This document shows, piece by piece, positions 13,163 to 22,141 of a DNA stretch of 64,000 nt. Within the stretch, counting starts at the first letter, position 1. The number at the start of each line of letters is the position of its first letter. The notes beneath the pieces were generated by a model. The model saw only the letters and a program-made list of their open reading frames with translations, did no database searches and was not told where the DNA came from. The position numbers and the translations under genes were made by a program. This DNA comes from Allochromatium humboldtianum (GTDB lineage Bacteria; Pseudomonadota; Gammaproteobacteria; Chromatiales; Chromatiaceae): contig NZ_JABZEO010000001.1 in assembly GCF_013385175.1 (NCBI RefSeq), positions 372,001 through 436,000 on the forward strand, written 5' to 3'.

Positions 13163-15047
13163 GCGTGGCGCCGCCGATGACGGCATCCCACTGATTGACG
13201 GGATGCCTGCTGTCCCAGCCAAGCGCAAGGCAATGGTCGAGCGGGCGATCAAGAAGCATCCCAAACAGCATCGGACGTGCCCGGAGTGCGGAGGGACGTT
13301 CTTCGTTCCTAGAGGCAGTGAGCATCGCCACCGAGAGGTCTGTGACCTGTGCGCGGCCAAGATCCCATCCCCGACCAAGCCTCGTAAGCCCAAGCCCTGC
13401 GTGGATTGCGGCGAGGACTTCGTGCCGCTGAAGGCGCAGGAGAAGCGCTGCTGCCGATGCCAGGAGCGCCAAGACCAGGGGCTCATCGAGCAAGCGATTG
13501 CGGTCAAGACCCAGACGATGCGCGATGAGCACTCGGTCAAGGCCACGCAAGGGCCGATCGACCTCGTGCGCCGGGAGCTGGTGGCGCGCGAGTTGGCCTC
13601 GCGCAAGCTCATGGCGTTCGTGGTGCGGATGCAGTCGGACTATCAGCCCGGATGGGTCCACAAGGACATCGCCGAGCGGCTGGAGCGGTTCCTGGAGGAT
13701 GTGGTCAACAAGCGTTCGCCGCGCCTCATGATCCAGATGCCGCCGCGACTGGGCAAGTCGACGCTGGCCTCGCATATGTTCCCGGCCTGGGCGCTGGGCC
13801 GTCGCCCTGAGTTCGAGGTCATCACCTGTTCGTACTCGGCCTCGCTGGCGATGGAGTTCTCGCGCAAGGTGCGAGCGATGCTCCGTGAAGACGCCTTCAA
13901 GGTGGTGTTCCCGGAGTGCAAGCTCGACGAGGAGAACCAGAACGCCGAGGGCTGGCGCACGACGCGACGTGGCGGATTCCTACCAGCGGGTGTTGGTGGC
14001 GCGATCACCGGTAAGGGCGCGCACATCCTGATCATCGACGACCCGATCAAGAATTCGGAGGAAGCCGAGAGCGAAACCATCCGCGAGTCGATCAAGGCGT
14101 GGTACCAGTCCACGGCCTACACGCGCCTGGCGCCGGGTGGCGGGGTGCTGATCATTCAGACGCGCTGGCACACGGACGACCTAAGCGGCTGGCTTGAGGA
14201 TGAGATGCGCCAGGGGCAGGGCGACACGTTCGAGATCGTGCGCTACCCCATGATCGCGATCGAGGACGAGACCTACCGGAGGAAGGGCGAGGCGCTGCAT
14301 CCCGAGCGCCGGGATCTGCAAGAGTCGCTGCGCATCAAGCAGGCGGTCGGCCCGCGCGTGTGGGCGGCACTGTATCAGCAAGATCCCCAGGCCGACGGCG
14401 GGCAATACTTCAGCCGGGATATGTTCAAGTTCTACACGCCGCCCGCGCCGCCAAGGCTCGCGGTCTACGCGGCGTTCGATCTGGCGATCGGCAAGAACGA
14501 CCGCAACGACTTCACCGTGGGCGCAGTGATCGGGGTGGACGCCAACGATGACATCTGGGTCTTGGACATCGTGCGCGGTCGCTGGGACTCGCATCGGATC
14601 GTCGAGGAGATCCTCCAGGTCCAGCGGGTGTGGAAGCCCGTCATGATCGGCCTGGAGAAGGGCCACATCTCGATGGCCATCGGGCCGTACCTCGACAAGC
14701 GCATCGCCGAAGAGAAGCTCTACGAGACCAACATCAAGGATCTGCCGCCCGGACGCCGCGACAAGCTCTCGCGAGCGCGGGCGATCCAGGGGCGGATGCG
14801 CCAAGGCAAGGTCAAATTCCCCCAACAGGCTGAATGGCTCGACCCCCTGATGAGCGAGATGCTGGCGTTTCCGGACGGGCGCCACGACGACCAGGTCGAC
14901 GCGCTGGCCTATCTGGGGCAGCTCCTGAGCGAGATGACCACGCCCCACGTCCCAAGCGCTAAGAGCAAGGCGCGTCGCTCCTGGCGCGACAAGCTCAGGC
15001 AATTCGTCCCGTCCGCGCGGGCTCCAAGAACTCCCATGAGTGCATGA
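13149..15047 (+). CDS. Terminase large subunit with two N-terminal zinc ribbons
   Basis: 632 residues from the ATG at 13149. The ATPase has MPPRLGKSTLASHM (Walker A) and ILIIDDP (Walker B, acidic pair), followed by IIQTRWHTDD (coupling motif). The RNase H-like nuclease has AAFDLAIGKNDRNDF and, at its end, GRHDDQVDALAYL, supplying the metal-binding aspartates. It packages DNA into the prohead. Unusually, residues 40-110 carry two cysteine-rich modules, CPECGGTFFV with CDLC and CVDCGEDFVP with CCRC, which look like two zinc ribbons placed before the motor. The C-terminal tail (HVPSAKSK) overlaps a heptamer unit. It overlaps the portal gene (ATGA). Confidence 0.93.
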   Translation: MSKRKRGAADDGIPLIDGMPAVPAKRKAMVERAIKKHPKQHRTCPECGGTFFVPRGSEHRHREVCDLCAAKIPSPTKPRKPKPCVDCGEDFVPLKAQEKRCCRCQERQDQGLIEQAIAVKTQTMRDEHSVKATQGPIDLVRRELVARELASRKLMAFVVRMQSDYQPGWVHKDIAERLERFLEDVVNKRSPRLMIQMPPRLGKSTLASHMFPAWALGRRPEFEVITCSYSASLAMEFSRKVRAMLREDAFKVVFPECKLDEENQNAEGWRTTRRGGFLPAGVGGAITGKGAHILIIDDPIKNSEEAESETIRESIKAWYQSTAYTRLAPGGGVLIIQTRWHTDDLSGWLEDEMRQGQGDTFEIVRYPMIAIEDETYRRKGEALHPERRDLQESLRIKQAVGPRVWAALYQQDPQADGGQYFSRDMFKFYTPPAPPRLAVYAAFDLAIGKNDRNDFTVGAVIGVDANDDIWVLDIVRGRWDSHRIVEEILQVQRVWKPVMIGLEKGHISMAIGPYLDKRIAEEKLYETNIKDLPPGRRDKLSRARAIQGRMRQGKVKFPQQAEWLDPLMSEMLAFPDGRHDDQVDALAYLGQLLSEMTTPHVPSAKSKARRSWRDKLRQFVPSARAPRTPMSA

Positions 15048-17230
15048 CGATGAAAAAGACTGAGCGCGATGTGGCGCGTGATGCTTGGGATGCTTATGTG
15101 CGAGCGCGTGACGCTGGGCACGAGCAATGGGTCAAGAAGGCCCACGAGGCTGAACGCTTCTACGCCGGGGGCGGGCAGCAGTGGGATGAGGCGGATCGCC
15201 AGCGTCTGGAGTCGGAAGGGAAGCCCGTGCTGGAGGTGAACCTGATCCTGAGCACCGTCAATGCGATGCTGGGCGAGCGCATCAATCAGCGCGCCGAGAT
15301 TCGCTTTCAACCGATGCGTGGCGGCACGGCGCAACTGGCTGAGGCGGTGTTGACGCCGTTGGTGCGGCACATCCAGGAGGACAATCAGTTCCATTACCTG
15401 GAAGGGGAGATGTTCCAGGACGGGCTCATCACTGGGCGTGGGTACCTCGATATTCGGATGAACTTCGATGAGGACTTGCGCGGTGAGGCCCGGATCTCGG
15501 TTGTCGACCCGATGACGGTGATCCCGGACCCCTATGCCAAGAGCTATGACACCCGTGACTGGCGCGAAGTGATCACCACGCGCTGGATGACGCTGCATGA
15601 GATCGAGGCGGAGTACGGCAAGGAGCATCGCAAGAAGGTCGAGGCGTTCGCGCTGACCAGCGACTCGTTGGGGGCGTACGAGCACGATTGCATCGAGTGG
15701 GCGATCAAGGACCACTCGTTTGGAGACCCGGACGCTGTCGTGGCCGAGCGCCATTCGACGGAGGACATCTCGCGCGTGCGGGTGATCGAGCGGCAGTTCA
15801 AGCAAGTGGCTCCGGCTCGGTTCTATGTGGACAACGCCACGGGAGACATGCGTGAGATCCCCGAGGATATTCCAGATGAGCGGGCGGCGGCGTTGGCCCA
15901 GCAACTCGGTATGTCGATCATTCGCCGGGTGCGACCGCGCGTGCGGTGGACGGTGACTTGCGGGACGCATGTGATCAAGGACATCTGGTCGCCGTATCCG
16001 CACTTCACGATCGTGGGGTATTTCCCGTACTTCATGCGGGGCCGTCCGTTCGGGGTGGTCCAGAACCTCATCAGCCCGCAGCGGCAGCTCAACAAGGCCG
16101 AGAGCCAGGAGCTGCACATCATCAATACCACGGCCAACAGTGGCTGGATCATCGAGGCCGGATCGCTCCTCAACATGACCGAAGACGAGCTCGAAGCGCG
16201 GGGCGCTGAGACCGGGCTCGTGATGGTCGTGCGACAGGGCGCGCAGCCCCCGACCAAGATCCTGCCTAATCATGTCCCGACCGGGATCAGTAACGTCGCG
16301 AGCAAGGCGTCAGGGGCTATCAAGGCGATCTCGGGGATCTATGACGCCATGCTCGGGGATGCCGGGCGCGAGGTCAGCGGCAAGGCGCTGGAAGCCCGCA
16401 TCCAGCGCGGGACGGTGCAGATGCAGGTGCCGTTCGACAACCTCAACCGTACCCGCCAGATCGTCGGCGAGATGCTGTACGGGCTGATCCGTGAGTATTA
16501 CACCGAGGAGCGGGTGTACCACGTCGCCGACTTCAACCAGCCAGGGGCGCCGATCGTCCCGGTCGAGATCAACAAGCAGCAGTTCGACGGGACGATCCTG
16601 AACGATGTGACGATCGGTGAGTACGCCATTCGGGTGAGTGTCGGCCCGTCGCACGACAACGTCCAGGAGGCGCAGTTCCAGGAGGCGCTCCAGTTGCGCG
16701 AGGCGGGGGTCATGATCCCGGACTATGCGGTGGTGGAGAACAGCCATCTGCTGCATCGCCACGAGCTCTCGGAGCTGCTGCGCAAGATGCAAGGCTTCGC
16801 GGAACCGACGCCGGAAGAGCAGCAGATGCTCCAGATGCAGCAGCAGATCCAGATGGAGATGGTGCTGGCGGAGCTCGCGACCAACAAGGCCAAGGCGATG
16901 CTGCTCCAGGCCCAGGCGCAACAGGCCCAGGCCAAGGCCCAAGAGCTGGAAGGCGGTGCTCAGATCCAGGCACTGGAGCTTCAGAGCCACATCGAGCTGG
17001 AGCTGCGCAAGCTCGAACAGCGCTGGGCTGAGCTCCAAGCGAATCTCGAGAACAAGCTCCAACTGGCCGGTGTTCATGCCGGTATCAAGTCCGATCTGAC
17101 GCGCTACACCACGGTGGCCAAGCAGACCACTGAGGAAATGCGTCAGCGTACGGACCTTCAGAAGACCGCTATGCAACTTCAGGCGGCACGCGAGAAGTCC
17201 ACTCCCCCGTCCAAGAGTAAGGCCCGATAA
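15044..17230 (+). CDS. P22-like portal protein
   Basis: 728 residues, the length typical of P22-type portals. The N-terminal half has EVNLILSTVNAMLGERINQ, FQDGLITGRGYLDIRMNF and VVDPMTVIPDPYAKSYD, signatures of that family. The core includes PYPHFTIVGYFPYFMRGRPF and the clip/stem region SGKALEARIQRGTVQ. The C-terminus is a long Gln/Ala-rich helix (near 580-700) with repeats of QAQ, corresponding to the barrel helix. It forms the dodecameric DNA gate at one capsid vertex. It overlaps the terminase stop and is followed 8 bases later by the scaffold gene. Confidence 0.92.
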   Translation: MTMKKTERDVARDAWDAYVRARDAGHEQWVKKAHEAERFYAGGGQQWDEADRQRLESEGKPVLEVNLILSTVNAMLGERINQRAEIRFQPMRGGTAQLAEAVLTPLVRHIQEDNQFHYLEGEMFQDGLITGRGYLDIRMNFDEDLRGEARISVVDPMTVIPDPYAKSYDTRDWREVITTRWMTLHEIEAEYGKEHRKKVEAFALTSDSLGAYEHDCIEWAIKDHSFGDPDAVVAERHSTEDISRVRVIERQFKQVAPARFYVDNATGDMREIPEDIPDERAAALAQQLGMSIIRRVRPRVRWTVTCGTHVIKDIWSPYPHFTIVGYFPYFMRGRPFGVVQNLISPQRQLNKAESQELHIINTTANSGWIIEAGSLLNMTEDELEARGAETGLVMVVRQGAQPPTKILPNHVPTGISNVASKASGAIKAISGIYDAMLGDAGREVSGKALEARIQRGTVQMQVPFDNLNRTRQIVGEMLYGLIREYYTEERVYHVADFNQPGAPIVPVEINKQQFDGTILNDVTIGEYAIRVSVGPSHDNVQEAQFQEALQLREAGVMIPDYAVVENSHLLHRHELSELLRKMQGFAEPTPEEQQMLQMQQQIQMEMVLAELATNKAKAMLLQAQAQQAQAKAQELEGGAQIQALELQSHIELELRKLEQRWAELQANLENKLQLAGVHAGIKSDLTRYTTVAKQTTEEMRQRTDLQKTAMQLQAAREKSTPPSKSKAR

Positions 17231-17238
17231 GGTGAGGC

Positions 17239-18186
17239 ATGTCTGAGAATTTGTACGTTGGTGGCGATCCGATCGAAGAGGACGACTTGAGCACGTTGGA
17301 TCGGGGCGACACGCTCGAACCGAGCACTGAGCCCGAAGCCCCCGCACCGAACGCTGAGCCCGAAGCGCCGGAAGAGGTACCAAGCGCCGAGTCTGAAGCT
17401 CCAGAGCCAAGCGCTGAGACTCAAGCCCCGGAGGAGGCACCGACCGGAGAAGCGGCGGTGCCGGAAGGGCTCAAGCCCGACCACAAGATTCCGAAGGCCC
17501 GGTTCGATGAGGTCAACCTCAAGCGCAAAGCGGCTGAGGCTCGGCTTCAGCAGCTTGAGGAGGAGCTGGCGCGGCTGAAGAACCCGGCGTCGGCGGAGAG
17601 CTTCGACTTCGATGCCAAGGAAGAGGAGTACATGGCCGCCGTGGTCGATGGGGAGTTCGCCAAGGCCAAGGCGATTCGTGCTGAGATCCGGCGTGCCGAG
17701 CAGGAAGCGCTACGGGCTGAAGCGGCAAAGGTCAAGACTGAGGCGGTGACCCAGACTCAGATCGAGTTGGATTTCAAGAACACGGTGGTCGAGCTGGAGG
17801 CGAAGTATCCGGCGTTCAACAGCCGTGCTGAGACCTTCGACGAGGACGCCACCAACGAGGTGCTGGAGCTGCACAACGCCTACATGCAGATGGGCAAGTA
17901 CCCGACGCCCTCGGACAGTCTGCGCGCAGCGGCGGAGCTGATTGCGCTCAAGTATGGGGTGGTCGTCCCGCAAGCTCCGTCACCGACGACTGAACCACCA
18001 GCGGCTCCGTCCAAGCCGGTCGCGGATGCCAAGAAGAAGGCGGCGATTGCGGCGGCGCAGCCTTCGATTCCTCAAAGCGGTGCGCCGGGGATTCCCTCTG
18101 GCCCCAGCATCCGCACGATGTCGGAAGAAGAATTTGACGCGCTGCCCGAGAGCAAGAAGGCCGAGCTGCGCGGCGATCTGGTGTAA
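17239..18186 (+). CDS. Scaffolding-type protein with heptamer-encoded acidic linker
   Basis: 315 residues, highly charged and helical, located between portal and capsid, the usual place of the scaffold. Residues 25-75 are a low-complexity Pro/Glu/Ala stretch (EPSTEPEAPAPNAEPEAP and variants of PSAE.EAPE) encoded by heptamer repeats. Then come coiled coils (RLQQLEEELARLK, FAKAKAIRAEIRRAEQEAL) and a C-terminal region with YPTPSDSLRAAAELIALKYG and a final helix (SEEEFDALPESKKAELRGDL), probably the capsid-binding end. It directs prohead assembly and is then released. Function is inferred from position and composition. Confidence 0.75.
   Translation: MSENLYVGGDPIEEDDLSTLDRGDTLEPSTEPEAPAPNAEPEAPEEVPSAESEAPEPSAETQAPEEAPTGEAAVPEGLKPDHKIPKARFDEVNLKRKAAEARLQQLEEELARLKNPASAESFDFDAKEEEYMAAVVDGEFAKAKAIRAEIRRAEQEALRAEAAKVKTEAVTQTQIELDFKNTVVELEAKYPAFNSRAETFDEDATNEVLELHNAYMQMGKYPTPSDSLRAAAELIALKYGVVVPQAPSPTTEPPAAPSKPVADAKKKAAIAAAQPSIPQSGAPGIPSGPSIRTMSEEEFDALPESKKAELRGDLV
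17316..17448. repeat. Heptamer-derived repeats inside the scaffold gene
   Basis: cgaaccg, agcactg, agcccga, agccccc, gcaccga, acgctga, gcccgaa keep 7-bp register from 17316 to about 17364. Related units (accaagc, gccgagt, ccaagcg, ctgagac) continue with phase slips to about 17448. Translation gives a roughly seven-residue period. Confidence 0.75.
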
Positions 18187-18210
18187 GAACTCCTTGTGGG
18201 GTGGGCTTTG

Positions 18211-18245
18211 AAGGGGTCGCGTCTGGCGACCCCTTCCTTTTTGTT
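18211..18245 (+). terminator. Intrinsic terminator between scaffold and capsid genes
   Basis: AAGGGGTCGC-GTCTG-GCGACCCCTT followed by CCTTTTTGTT: a perfect 10-bp stem and a T-rich tail, 25 bases after the scaffold stop. It would lower read-through into the capsid gene unless antitermination or a new promoter acts. Confidence 0.9.
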
Positions 18246-18285
18246 GCAGCCCCACACACAAAACTCATAGTTTTACACATCATGA

Positions 18286-18319
18286 CGCGAACCGACAGCG
18301 AGATGTCGGTACGGTTCGC
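18286..18319. promoter_or_regulatory. Inverted repeat upstream of the capsid gene
   Basis: CGCGAACCGACAG and its near complement TGTCGGTACGGTTCGC (8-bp outer arms GCGAACCG/CGGTTCGC, inner GACA/TGTC) lie between the terminator and the capsid start. It may be an operator, or part of the capsid mRNA leader. The capsid promoter should be within 18246-18405; TAGTTTTACACATCAT is AT-rich but not a clear box. Confidence 0.4.
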
Positions 18320-18405
18320 ACCCCGTCTTCTGGTGCGCATTGGGTCGCTCAAGCAGCGTAAGGCTTACACCGCTGAATTCTTGAACAACTGATGGGAACC
18401 ACCCA

Positions 18406-19512
18406 ATGGCAGTGACCAATTTTGCGGCTCTCACCGACGAGCAGTTGACCGTCTGGAGTCGCGACCTTTGGAAGGCCGCGCGCAACAACTCGTTCGTGTC
18501 CCGCTTCACCGGGACCGGCCCGAACTCGATGATCCAGCGCATCACCGAGCTGACTAAGAGCGAAAAAGGGGCGCGGGCGGTCATCACGCTCGTGGCGGAT
18601 CTGGAAGGCGACGGTGTCGTCGGAGATAACCAACTGGAGGGTAACGAGGAGGCCGGGAAGGCGTTCGATCTGGCGATCCAGATCGACCAGCTCCGTCACG
18701 GTACCCGGCACAAGGGGCGCATGGCTGACCAGCGCTCGATCGTCAACTTCCGCTCGACCGCCAAAGACACCCTGGGCTACTGGATCGGTGACCGCATCGA
18801 CCAGATGGCGTTCCTGACCCTGTCCGGTGTCGGCTATGAGTTCACCAACAACGGTGTCCGGCGCCCGAACAACAGCCAGCTCAAGGAGCTGGAGTTCGCG
18901 GGCGATGTGACCGCGCCGTCGCTCAATCGCCATCTGCGCTGGAGCAAGACCACGGGCCTGGAAGCCGGGAACACGGCGGCGATCACCGAGGCTGATACTC
19001 CATCCTACGCCATGTTGGTGCAGGCCAAAGCCTACGCCAAGACCCAGTACATCCGAGGCATTCGCGGCAAGGGCAACGAGGAGTATTACCACGTCTTCAT
19101 GCACCCGCTGGCGCTGGCCAAGCTGAAGCTCGACCCGGACTACCTGGCGAACTTGCGTCACGCCGGTCCCCGAGGCACTGACAGCCCGATTTTCAGCGGT
19201 TCCGTGGTGACTCAGGACGGTCTGGTGATCCATGAGTTCCGCTATGTGTTCAACACCACGGCGGCACCTTCAGGCGATCGTTGGGGCGCGCTGGGGGCGG
19301 TGCATGGTCAACGCGCGTTGTTCTGCGGTGCTCAGGCGCTGGGTATGGCGGATCTCGGTAATCCGTACTGGAACGAGGAGTATTTCGACTACGGCAACGC
19401 GCAGGGTATTTCGGTCGGCAAGATGATGGGTCTGCTGAAGCCGGTCTTCCACAGCCAGGCTTCCGGCAGCAAGGAAGACTTCGGGCTGATGGTGATCGAT
19501 ACCGCGATCTGA
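18406..19512 (+). CDS. Major capsid protein, N4-gp56 family
   Basis: 368 residues. The opening NFAALTDEQLTVWSRDLWK, then NNSFVSRFTGTGPNSMIQRI and the later IDQLRHGTRHKGRMADQRS and STAKDTLGYWIGDRIDQMA, are characteristic of the N4-gp56-type major capsid proteins found in short-tailed phages. The length is normal for the family. It self-assembles into the HK97-fold shell around the scaffold. The gene has its own leader, separated from the scaffold gene by a terminator, fitting its need for high expression. The C-terminal segment (GYFDYGNA-like, GISVGKMMGLLKPVF) is intact. Confidence 0.92.
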   Translation: MAVTNFAALTDEQLTVWSRDLWKAARNNSFVSRFTGTGPNSMIQRITELTKSEKGARAVITLVADLEGDGVVGDNQLEGNEEAGKAFDLAIQIDQLRHGTRHKGRMADQRSIVNFRSTAKDTLGYWIGDRIDQMAFLTLSGVGYEFTNNGVRRPNNSQLKELEFAGDVTAPSLNRHLRWSKTTGLEAGNTAAITEADTPSYAMLVQAKAYAKTQYIRGIRGKGNEEYYHVFMHPLALAKLKLDPDYLANLRHAGPRGTDSPIFSGSVVTQDGLVIHEFRYVFNTTAAPSGDRWGALGAVHGQRALFCGAQALGMADLGNPYWNEEYFDYGNAQGISVGKMMGLLKPVFHSQASGSKEDFGLMVIDTAI

Positions 19513-19564
19513 TGTTGCGAGCGCCCGAGACGGGCGCTCTTCTCGAACCATACCGGAGACTACT

Positions 19565-19957
19565 ATGACCCTGAAGATTTCCGATCGCCAGTACCCGCTG
19601 AGCGTGATGACCCCGTTCACTTTCGCTGACCTGACTTCAGGTGTGGCCGCGCCGATCGTGGAGCTGCCGCCTGGTGCTGTGGTCACCGGCGGAATGCTGG
19701 TCATCGAGACGGCGTTTGACTCGGCGACCTCCGACACCCTGATCGTGGGTGACGCGGGTGGCCCGGATCGCTATGTCGCTGGCGTCGATGGCCAGGCTAC
19801 AGGCGCGACGGCGCTGGTCCCCACTGGCTACCTGACCCCAAGCACCACGGACATCACCCTGACCTGGACGGGCGTAGGCGCAGCCCCGACCCAGGGCGCG
19901 GGATACTTGATTGTGACCTACATCCGCGAGGATCGGTCGCAGGAAAACCAAGGTTGA
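19565..19957 (+). CDS. Putative capsid decoration/stabilisation protein
   Basis: 130 residues, almost entirely beta-strands: SDRQYPLSVMTPFTFADL, VVTGGMLVIETAFD, TDITLTWTGVGAAPT, GYLIVTYIRE. It follows the capsid gene closely, with GGAG upstream of the ATG. In related phages the gene right after the capsid codes for a small beta-rich head protein that cements or decorates the shell. The fold type is visible in the strand pattern; the role is inferred from position. Confidence 0.55.
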   Translation: MTLKISDRQYPLSVMTPFTFADLTSGVAAPIVELPPGAVVTGGMLVIETAFDSATSDTLIVGDAGGPDRYVAGVDGQATGATALVPTGYLTPSTTDITLTWTGVGAAPTQGAGYLIVTYIREDRSQENQG

Positions 19958-20002
19958 TCCAAGGGGCCGGGGTAACCCGGCCTCGTGCCAAGAGGACTAC
20001 CC

Positions 20003-20389
20003 ATGCCGCAAATGAAGAGCCTTGCACCGGTGCGCATTGCCAGCCGGGCGGGGCATGTCGTGGTTGTGACACCCGAGGGGTCGTTCGTTCCTGATGTGCT
20101 GGTTCCCGAGGCGCTGTCGCGTGGCTGTGTCCTTGTGAACCAGTCTGGCCCTGCCACCGAGCCGAGGGCGCCAAGCGCTTTGAGCGCAGCCGTTGAGCCG
20201 CCTGTCGAGAAGCCCTCCGATCGGCTGGTCCAGATTCGCGAGGCGGTCACCAAGCTGATCGAGAACAACGATCCGGCTGACTTCACTGCCACGGGCGTTC
20301 CGCGGGTTGCCGCTGTGCGCCGGGTGTTCGATGACTCCGTGACCTCGGAAGAGATCGCTGAAGCCATGCTGCTGGTAAAGGGCGGCTAA
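20003..20389 (+). CDS. Small head-associated protein with heptamer-encoded linker
   Basis: 128 residues. The N-terminal beta domain (APVRIASRAGHVVVVTPEG, then FVPDVLVPEALSRGC) is followed by a linker (EPRAPSALSAAVEPP) encoded by heptamer-type DNA, and a C-terminal helical domain (LVQIREAVTKLIENND, then GVPRVAAVRRVFDDSVTSEE) resembling a small three-helix winged domain. I chose the ATG at 20003 because AGAGGA precedes it. It is a structural or assembly factor of the head by position; no specific family is recognised. Confidence 0.55.
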   Translation: MPQMKSLAPVRIASRAGHVVVVTPEGSFVPDVLVPEALSRGCVLVNQSGPATEPRAPSALSAAVEPPVEKPSDRLVQIREAVTKLIENNDPADFTATGVPRVAAVRRVFDDSVTSEEIAEAMLLVKGG

Positions 20390-20393
20390 GCCG

Positions 20394-20975
20394 GTGGACA
20401 CCGAGCACTTCTACCCGGAGCTCTCGCAGCTCTTCCCAAACACGCCCTGGCTGGCTTTCGACCGCGCGCTGAACATCGCCGCGCGGACGCTGTGCCGGAT
20501 CGGGCTGGTGTGGCGGGTAGACCTCGATCCGCTCGATTGGGAGGAGGGGATGGCAGAGTACGAGCTGTTCCCTCCCGCCAACACGCGCATCGTCCAGATT
20601 CTGGAGCTCGGTCGCCTTACTCCCACCACGATTCAACAGCTTCACCGTCAGGATGCCCGCTGGCGCTCGCGTCAGGGGACGCCGGATGTGTTTGCGCCGA
20701 CTGGGGAGAACCGGATCACGGTGTACCCCGTGCCGGCATCCACTCAGACAGAGGCGGTCATCCCGCGCGTGGCCCTGGCCCCGACGCGCGAAGGCCCGCG
20801 ACTGGCTGATGACTATGCCTGGCCCTATGAGCGGTTGCTCTTGCGAGGGGCTGCGGCCTCTTTGGGCGGCGGTTCTTGGCCGGAGTTCGAGCATCTGTGC
20901 TACGGCGCACGCAGCCACGCGGTCGACGGCAATCATGTCGGACTGGCTCGCCGGGTGCGCTATGGCGGGCTTTGA
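20394..20975 (+). CDS. Putative head-tail adaptor protein (GTG start)
   Basis: 193 residues from a GTG at 20394, four bases after the upstream stop. It opens with a helix that includes WLAFDRALNIAARTLCR, then beta-rich sequence (EYELFPPANTRIVQILEL, ENRITVYPVPA), with two later helices. A similar mix of helices and strands is seen in adaptor proteins that dock under the portal in podoviruses, and the next gene belongs to that type. Function is inferred from position. Confidence 0.5.
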   Translation: MDTEHFYPELSQLFPNTPWLAFDRALNIAARTLCRIGLVWRVDLDPLDWEEGMAEYELFPPANTRIVQILELGRLTPTTIQQLHRQDARWRSRQGTPDVFAPTGENRITVYPVPASTQTEAVIPRVALAPTREGPRLADDYAWPYERLLLRGAAASLGGGSWPEFEHLCYGARSHAVDGNHVGLARRVRYGGL

Positions 20976-20985
20976 GGTTTGAAAT

Positions 20986-21684
20986 ATGGCAAGCGTTCTC
21001 GTCCGCGATCTCATCACGCGCGCCCAGACCATCCTCCAGGACACGACCAGCACGCGCTGGCCGGTCGAGGAGCTGGTCGGCTGGCTCAATGACAGCTATC
21101 GCGAAATCATCTTGGCTCGCCCGGACGCCAACTCGGAGACGGGCACGTTCACTTGCTCGGAGGGCACGCGCCAGGAGCTTGCCAAGTCGGACGGGGGCTT
21201 CCCGAACGCGCTGCGCCTGCTAGACATCGTGCGCAATGTGGCCCCAACGTCGTCCAAGCGGGCGATTCGGCACATCGACCGTCAGATTCTGGATGACCAG
21301 CGGCGCGGATGGCACGCGGATACCCCGTCGGTCAACATCGAGCACTTCATGTTCGATTCCCGGCTCCCGCGCTCATTTCTCGTCTACCCGCCCGCGGCGC
21401 CGACGGCGCAGCTTGAGGTGGTGTTCTCGTCTGTGCCCTTGGCTCATCCGGTCGAAGACGCTGAGGATGGCTCGACGGCGACGATTCATATCGTCGATTC
21501 CTACGCCAATGCGATGCTCGATTACATCCTCTATCGCGCCTACACCAAGGACGCCGAATACGCCGCCAATGCGCAGCGGGCAGCGAACCACTATCAGGCG
21601 ATGGCCACGGCGCTCGGGGTCAAAACCCAGACCGACCTCGCCGTCGACCCGAAGAACCCCGGTTTCACAACCTACCCAAAGTGA
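20986..21684 (+). CDS. Phage adaptor (head-tail connector) protein, podovirus type
   Basis: 232 residues. The start VRDLITRAQTILQDTTSTRW followed by ELVGWLNDSYREI matches the common podoviral adaptor family: an N-terminal helical bundle that binds the portal, a middle beta part (FLVYPPAAPTAQLEVVFS) and a C-terminal helix (VDSYANAMLDYILYRAYTKD) with YAANAQRAANHYQ. It joins portal and tail nozzle. All parts of the family pattern are present. Confidence 0.75.
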   Translation: MASVLVRDLITRAQTILQDTTSTRWPVEELVGWLNDSYREIILARPDANSETGTFTCSEGTRQELAKSDGGFPNALRLLDIVRNVAPTSSKRAIRHIDRQILDDQRRGWHADTPSVNIEHFMFDSRLPRSFLVYPPAAPTAQLEVVFSSVPLAHPVEDAEDGSTATIHIVDSYANAMLDYILYRAYTKDAEYAANAQRAANHYQAMATALGVKTQTDLAVDPKNPGFTTYPK

Positions 21685-21692
21685 GGTAACGC

Positions 21693-22124
21693 ATGGCCGC
21701 AGCCAGCGATTTTCTTGAGTCTGCGCTCCTGGAGCACTTCCGGGGGACGCCGCTCCCGTTGCCGCCGAACTTTTTCATCGCGTTGCACACGTCCGACCCG
21801 ACGGATGCGGCTCTTGCAGGCTCAGAAGTGTCGACGGGCGCTTGGCCCTCTTATGAACGCCAGTCTGTAGGCACACCGCTGTCGAGTGCTTGGACGGCGA
21901 GCGTCGATGAGGCCGGTGGCGGCAAGCAGATCACCAACGCCAACACGCTGAACTTCCCGGCCAATGACGGCGCCGGTTCGGTCTCGGTGACGCACTTCTC
22001 GATCTGGGACGCGGCCACGGGCGGCAATATGTGGGCGCACGCCCCGTTGGTGGCCATCAAGACCATCGATCCGTCGGACATCTTCAGCGCGATTCCAGGG
22101 TCGCTGCGGCTGATCAGCCGTTGA
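21693..22124 (+). CDS. Phage tail fibre-like structural protein
   Basis: 143 residues, with GAGG upstream of the ATG at 21693. SDFLESALLEHF, then NFFIALHTSDPTDAALAGSE and YERQSVG, with the later SVTHFSIWDAATGGNMWAHA, match the short fibre-like proteins (about 140-150 residues) found in many phages, usually near the fibre genes. It is a compact beta protein. Probably a component of the fibre or its attachment; the precise role is not established. Confidence 0.7.
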   Translation: MAAASDFLESALLEHFRGTPLPLPPNFFIALHTSDPTDAALAGSEVSTGAWPSYERQSVGTPLSSAWTASVDEAGGGKQITNANTLNFPANDGAGSVSVTHFSIWDAATGGNMWAHAPLVAIKTIDPSDIFSAIPGSLRLISR

Positions 22125-22141
22125 TCGTGTAGCCGCCCCCG

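Noticed and set aside
13073-15002. Long antisense frames across the terminase and portal genes
   Set aside because: Typical high-GC shadows of strong sense genes; no domains or ribosome sites.
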